NCBI GenBank assembly: GCA_958435945.1
Contig: CAUBIC010000012.1
Coordinates: forward strand, 20,785-84,784
Direction: 5' to 3'
From: an uncultured Collinsella sp.
GTDB taxonomy: Bacteria; Actinomycetota; Coriobacteriia; Coriobacteriales; Coriobacteriaceae
DNA length: 64,000 nucleotides
The position numbers and the translations under genes were made by a program. The notes beneath the pieces are model-generated. The model was not told the DNA's origin and did not search any database. It was given only the letters and a program-made list of their open reading frames with translations. Numbering within the stretch: the first letter of the stretch is position 1; each line of letters starts with the position of its first letter. This document shows positions 60,515 to 64,000 of this stretch, piece after piece.

Positions 60515-62140
60515 TTACTCTTTCCGATCGTCGGCAGGTTTTAAGGCCTCAGTCCACTCGTTCAGCATGGTCGTAAGTCGAGCAATGAGTCTTTTCGCAT
60601 CTTCTCTATGGTCTTCGGTGACCACATCACCGTGAAGCTTATCGTATTTTGAACCCTTGCCGTGCGCCGCTCCCGCAGATCGAAGGTTCTGAAGGTCACG
60701 GAGAGGCTTTATGTCAGCCACGATACCATTCCCGCTGAGAAAGGTCTCCAGCTTGTTAATACTTCCCTTCGCATCAATGCCCTTAAGAGAACTCTCATCG
60801 ATATAGTCGACAAAGGCTTTCGTGAGGGCCATGATCACGGCCTCAAATTCAGGCTCGCCATTACCAGATGGAATGTGGATTTGTTCAAGAATGCCTTCGT
60901 CTGCACGGTGGAAAGGCCTGAACAGCGCCAAGCCAAACCGCTTCCTCCATGCCTTATCAAGTTCCATGCGCGCCCGCATAAGCATGGAAACAGGGCCCGA
61001 CGGATCCTTAACCCACATATTGAGCAAATCTGTCTTGAACACCTCATCAGAAATATGCTGGTCAACGGGTGACATCTCAAAAGAGAGGAAATGGGTGCGC
61101 TCGCTCTCGGGTAGGTCGCGCCCCAGATCGCCGAGATACACCATGACTCTGTCCGAGTCGACATTGTCAATCTCGCACCGCCATTGGCTCCCGCAAGAAA
61201 TGTGACGTTCGCTTACATCGAAGCGAGGGTCGCTCCTGTACTTATCAAGCACGGCGGGCTTGAAGAAAACGGGGGTTAAATAATGTGGAGCGCGAGGCTC
61301 CTTATCAAAGTAGGTGCCAAGCTTATCCGGATCGGATGTGAATCGAACGAACGAGCCGTCAGGCCGTTCGTCGATAATGAACTCAGGGTAATGTTCTTTA
61401 TTCTCATCGTACGGCCATACGCCGCAAGTCTCGACGTGGCCGGGTTCGATAAAACTTCGAGCGTAGATCATTGACAGCAGATAGTTTTCATCAGTATCGC
61501 TCGTGTACCAATGCCTGATATGGTAGTTCTCCCCGACTTCATCACGTTCCGCAATGCACTCAGTGCTCCCCAGGGGAAAGCTGGGCGCAGACGCCAGTCG
61601 CGCGTCCACAAAGTGGACGAAAAGGCATTGCTTAGCCGCAATGAAGCGCAATAAATACTTGGTCCTGACGCGTACCTCGTCTCCAGTAAAGTCGACGACT
61701 TTTTCTCTCTCGGCACACTTGTCGATGCCGTAATAGCAACCGTCTTCGTCGCGGAAGAGTTCGAACAGCATGATAAATTCTTGGTTGACCAGAATTTGCG
61801 CTTGGTCAAGCGGATAGAAATACTGCTCGGCAACAATAAAGTCATAGCCTTCGTCGCGACCGTTATGATAAGTGACGTCATCTCCATATATACAGAAACC
61901 TGGTGAGAAACTGGAGGCGTTCTTCAACCAATCATCGCCTGCAAGGATCTCCTGCTTTCGTGTAAGGTCGGCAAAACAGGCGAAAACCGAAGGCCTTCTA
62001 TTAGCATCAGTATGATGCGAATAGACAGTCGTCCATGCTCCAGAAAGAGGGTTCTTAACCAGCTCAATTACCTTCTCCTGCCTGAACGGCTTAGCGTCGA
62101 GCCCCAGATTGGCTAAAACCCTTGAAACCGCTTCGTCCAT
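60515..62140 (-). CDS. Unrecognised large protein with C-terminal HEPN-like RX5H motif
   Basis: A 541-residue acidic soluble protein without signal peptide or membrane segments. I do not recognise the N-terminal 400 residues, which look like a mixed alpha/beta domain (PRFDVSERHISCG; EMSPVDQHISDEVF). The last 130 residues appear helical and contain NLRSAGAAHGKGSKYDK, where Arg and His six residues apart (about 487-493) match the RX4-6H site of HEPN ribonucleases. The build, a large sensor-like N-terminus plus a C-terminal HEPN, resembles ApeA-type anti-phage proteins, but this is inference. The ATG at 62140 has AGAGGTG upstream. It stands alone in the island. Confidence 0.6.
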   Translation of the reverse strand: MDEAVSRVLANLGLDAKPFRQEKVIELVKNPLSGAWTTVYSHHTDANRRPSVFACFADLTRKQEILAGDDWLKNASSFSPGFCIYGDDVTYHNGRDEGYDFIVAEQYFYPLDQAQILVNQEFIMLFELFRDEDGCYYGIDKCAEREKVVDFTGDEVRVRTKYLLRFIAAKQCLFVHFVDARLASAPSFPLGSTECIAERDEVGENYHIRHWYTSDTDENYLLSMIYARSFIEPGHVETCGVWPYDENKEHYPEFIIDERPDGSFVRFTSDPDKLGTYFDKEPRAPHYLTPVFFKPAVLDKYRSDPRFDVSERHISCGSQWRCEIDNVDSDRVMVYLGDLGRDLPESERTHFLSFEMSPVDQHISDEVFKTDLLNMWVKDPSGPVSMLMRARMELDKAWRKRFGLALFRPFHRADEGILEQIHIPSGNGEPEFEAVIMALTKAFVDYIDESSLKGIDAKGSINKLETFLSGNGIVADIKPLRDLQNLRSAGAAHGKGSKYDKLHGDVVTEDHREDAKRLIARLTTMLNEWTEALKPADDRKE

Positions 62141-62302
62141 ATACACCTCTTACCACTTAGCGCCATCACAATTAATTAATGTGAGGATAAACCGTGAGAA
62201 GCACTCACATGCCGTAAAGCATCTAAGAAAATTGTCCGCCACTGCAGGGACGAAAAAAGCCACCAGAACGACAATCGGAGTTTAAAAGACAAAATGCCCA
62301 AG

Positions 62303-62410
62303 AGCAACAGCCATACCTGGAACGCCGTAAAGATCGACGGCAAATGGCGCCAGATGGACCTAACCATGGACGACACAAGCGACAACTGACATGGAGACCG
62401 GGACCAGTAA
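62303..62410 (+). pseudogene. 3' fragment of a transglutaminase-like protein gene (first copy)
   Basis: The frame reads HTWNAVKIDGKW, then QMDLTMDDTSDN, almost identical to the gene near the window end. Where related proteins have Trp after DN, this copy has a TGA stop (62387-62389); the frame then continues HGDRDQ to TAA. Everything upstream of the conserved His has been lost. Confidence 0.8.
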
Positions 62411-62549
62411 AAGTGAGATTCTTAATAAATCGTTTAAACTCACTTTCAGTCAAATAACGCTCAAGCATCCAAACCATTCGAATAAAGTTGACGTTTTTGC
62501 GCCCGCCAACCTTGGCACAATATAGTCTCTCATCATGGGTGCATTGAAG
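62411..62549. other. Short intergenic gap before RNA element copy B
   Basis: Contains TTGACG at 62489 and TATAGT at 62521, too far apart for one promoter. No gene is seen. Confidence 0.4.
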
Positions 62550-62691
62550 AGAGACGGCCATTCAGAAGAACAGCCGCCACTCCGCAGGTCGTAGGCCCGT
62601 AGGTTGACTACGTCAATACCGCTGTTCACCGTATCCCCTGGTCCTCAAAGGGTCAATTCAATATATGAGAGCAGAATATCCCTCATGAATC
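62550..62691 (+). repeat. Structured direct-repeat element, copy B
   Basis: Second copy of the element. In hairpin 2 the stem is CGTAG/CTACG (62590-62594, 62608-62612), where copy A has CGCAG/CTGCG: a C-G pair changed to T-A with both sides altered. Hairpin 1 keeps CGGC/GCCG (62555-62558, 62573-62576). It lies about 210 bp before the surface-protein gene, in the same direction, so it may be that gene's leader. Confidence 0.75.
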
Positions 62692-62898
62692 AACCCTGCC
62701 AAGATTTGCATAGTCAACCCAACGCGATCCACCACGTCACCGAGCAACCAACCATCCCGCTCCCCCTCCCCACATTACCCAGAAAGTTCGCTGATGTTGA
62801 CTGGTGTTCCCGTAAAATAATCCCCAACAAAATATGTGCGGAGTGCTGGCCTGGAGCTGCCTTCGGACCCTATTGGCTGCTCACCGAGAGGCTCCGCT

Positions 62899-63948
62899 AT
62901 GAAACGACCCCTTTACTACCTGATCTGCGCGATCGCGTGCGCGTCCATGGTCGGCGCGACGATGCCTATGGCAGCCATTGCGGAAGCCATGCAGCCTCAG
63001 GCTGCAGTCGAGCAGCGGGCGCAAGCCGACGCCACGAGCAGCGACACAGGCAAGGCCAAAGACGGCACCAAAGCAAATGCGACAGCAGATACCGTAGAGG
63101 ACGGCACCGCAACATCCACTGGCACCAGCGCCGTCAACTCGGAAAGCGCTGACGGCACCACCTCCGCAACCACAGCCCCCACCCCATCTCTCCGCGCCCA
63201 AACCAACGGCACGCCCGAGTCGATCTCCGTCGCGGCGGAAACCGGCTACGCCCACTCCGCCACGGCAACCCAAAACGGCGTCACCTTCACCGTCTCGTGG
63301 AACGACGCCCCCGCGGGCACCGCGACGACCTTCCACGTAACCCAGACCAACGGCTCGTCCCAGGCCAAGGCGCGCATGGACGTGCCCACCTATTGGGACG
63401 GCGGCAGCCAGGAAAGCGTCTGCGACCCGTCGCGCGCAGCATGGGGCAGCTACTACAGCCTGGGCACCGCGGGCCACGACTTTACCTTTGACTTCACGGC
63501 ATCGGGCACGTACCGCATCTACTTCTACTTTATGGACAACGACAGATACGACCCCCAAAACGACAAGGGGATCTACTACCTGCGCACCACGGCGGAGGTG
63601 ACCGTAAACGACGCCGCCCGCCCGAGCGTCACGCAGATCGTCAGCAACGCCGTGGACCTGTGCAGGCAAGAGACAAACGGCTCGGAATACGACATGGCGC
63701 TGTAGCTCCACGACTGGACACTCGACCAGCTGGAGTACGACCACAGCCTCAACTGGTGCTCGGCCGAAAGCGGCCTCACGCGCCACCAGGGCACCTGCGA
63801 GAGCTACCAGCGCATCTACTCCAAGCTCCTTGACGCCGCAGACATCGCCAACGGCCGCATCATCGGCAACGGCCACACCTGGAACGCCGTAAAGATCGAC
63901 GGCAAATGGTGCCAGATGGACCTAACCTGGGACGACACCAACGACAAT
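62899..63948 (+). pseudogene. Secreted transglutaminase-like protein gene, interrupted
   Basis: The protein starts MKRPLYYLICAIACASMV, a signal peptide, followed by a Thr/Ser/Ala-rich linker (about 35-110), a beta-rich domain (FTVSWNDAPAGTATTFHV), and then a transglutaminase-like domain. Translation stops at TAG 63703-63705. After it the same frame runs on as LHDWTLDQLEYDHSLNW, CESYQRIYSKLL and GHTWNAVKIDGKW, so the stop is most simply a TGG-to-TAG change. The domain includes the Cys (GTCESY), His (GHTWN) and Asp (QMDLTWDD) of the catalytic triad. At about 63948 the homology ends and foreign sequence begins. The ATG at 62899 has GAGAGG upstream. Confidence 0.8.
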
Positions 63949-64000
63949 GTTAGCGCCGGGCGATTTTAGCCGCTAATAGTCAAACTATTTTGACCAATCC
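63949..64000. mobile_element. Possible end of an inserted element, cut by window
   Basis: Sequence unlike the expected rest of the gene begins right after the DDTNDN codons. It contains TTAGCG (63950-63955) facing CGCTAA (63971-63976), and GTCAAA facing TTTGAC. These suit a terminal inverted repeat, but only 52 bp are visible and no transposase can be read. Confidence 0.4.

Noticed and set aside
62881..63876. A 331-codon minus-strand frame over the surface-protein gene
   Set aside because: Antisense shadow of Ala/Thr-rich coding sequence; the plus strand has a signal peptide and the transglutaminase motifs.

Overview
The window looks like chromosome from a high-GC, anaerobic gut Actinomycetota, most likely Coriobacteriia and probably Collinsella. 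This rests on the mix of actinobacterial-type genes with an actinobacterial-style ileS T-box leader, FtsH, NusA, IF-2 and Ffh proteins of the kind expected there, intergenic hairpins carrying GGGGAC, and PTS-driven sucrose use. It is inference: there is no rRNA gene and no search was run.

Positions 1-57,100 are mainly conserved housekeeping sequence, mostly on the minus strand. In window order they hold rarA (cut by the window edge), dgt, a small orphan prepilin peptidase, a processive glycosyltransferase, rluA-type synthase/lspA, ileS behind a T-box, a plus-strand glycerol-dehydrogenase-like gene, a DUF523 gene, ftsH, a plus-strand corrinoid adenosyltransferase, a MATE transporter, a TrmH methyltransferase, and folA/thyA. 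Next come a plus-strand DUF134/NifX-like fusion and the long cluster rpmF-plsX-acpP-rnc-smc-ftsY-ffh, preceded by yceD, a DivIVA-like gene, coaD, rsmD, recG, fakA and asp23. Two identical tRNA-Asn genes separate this from the cluster rimP-nusA-infB-rbfA-nrnA-truB-ribF-dnaG-rpoD. That cluster has a clear promoter and a terminator-like hairpin in its very short leader, suggesting attenuation. leuS, guaB, a ModE-like regulator, a degenerate PLP-fold protein and a sucrose locus (LacI regulator, EIIBC, GH32 hydrolase) follow.

Positions 57,100-64,000 are accessory sequence. Two direct copies of a sequence that appears to fold as RNA lie at 57,531 and 62,550. The second stands before a secreted transglutaminase-like protein gene that carries an in-frame amber codon and is broken again near the window end by foreign sequence. 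A fragment of a second copy of the same protein lies at 62,303, just before the second RNA element. The simplest reading is that a tandem pair of (RNA leader + surface protein) units existed and the body of the first was replaced by a defence island. That island holds RloB and RloA (AbiL-like TOPRIM + AAA ATPase pair), a DUF2188 protein, and an unrecognised 541-residue protein with an RX5H motif near its C-terminus, typical of HEPN ribonucleases. Long palindromes and a decayed polyphosphate-polymerase (VTC-domain) relic lie in or beside it.

I saw no CRISPR array, rRNA, replication origin or complete insertion sequence. Functional calls come from motifs and family resemblance read by eye.
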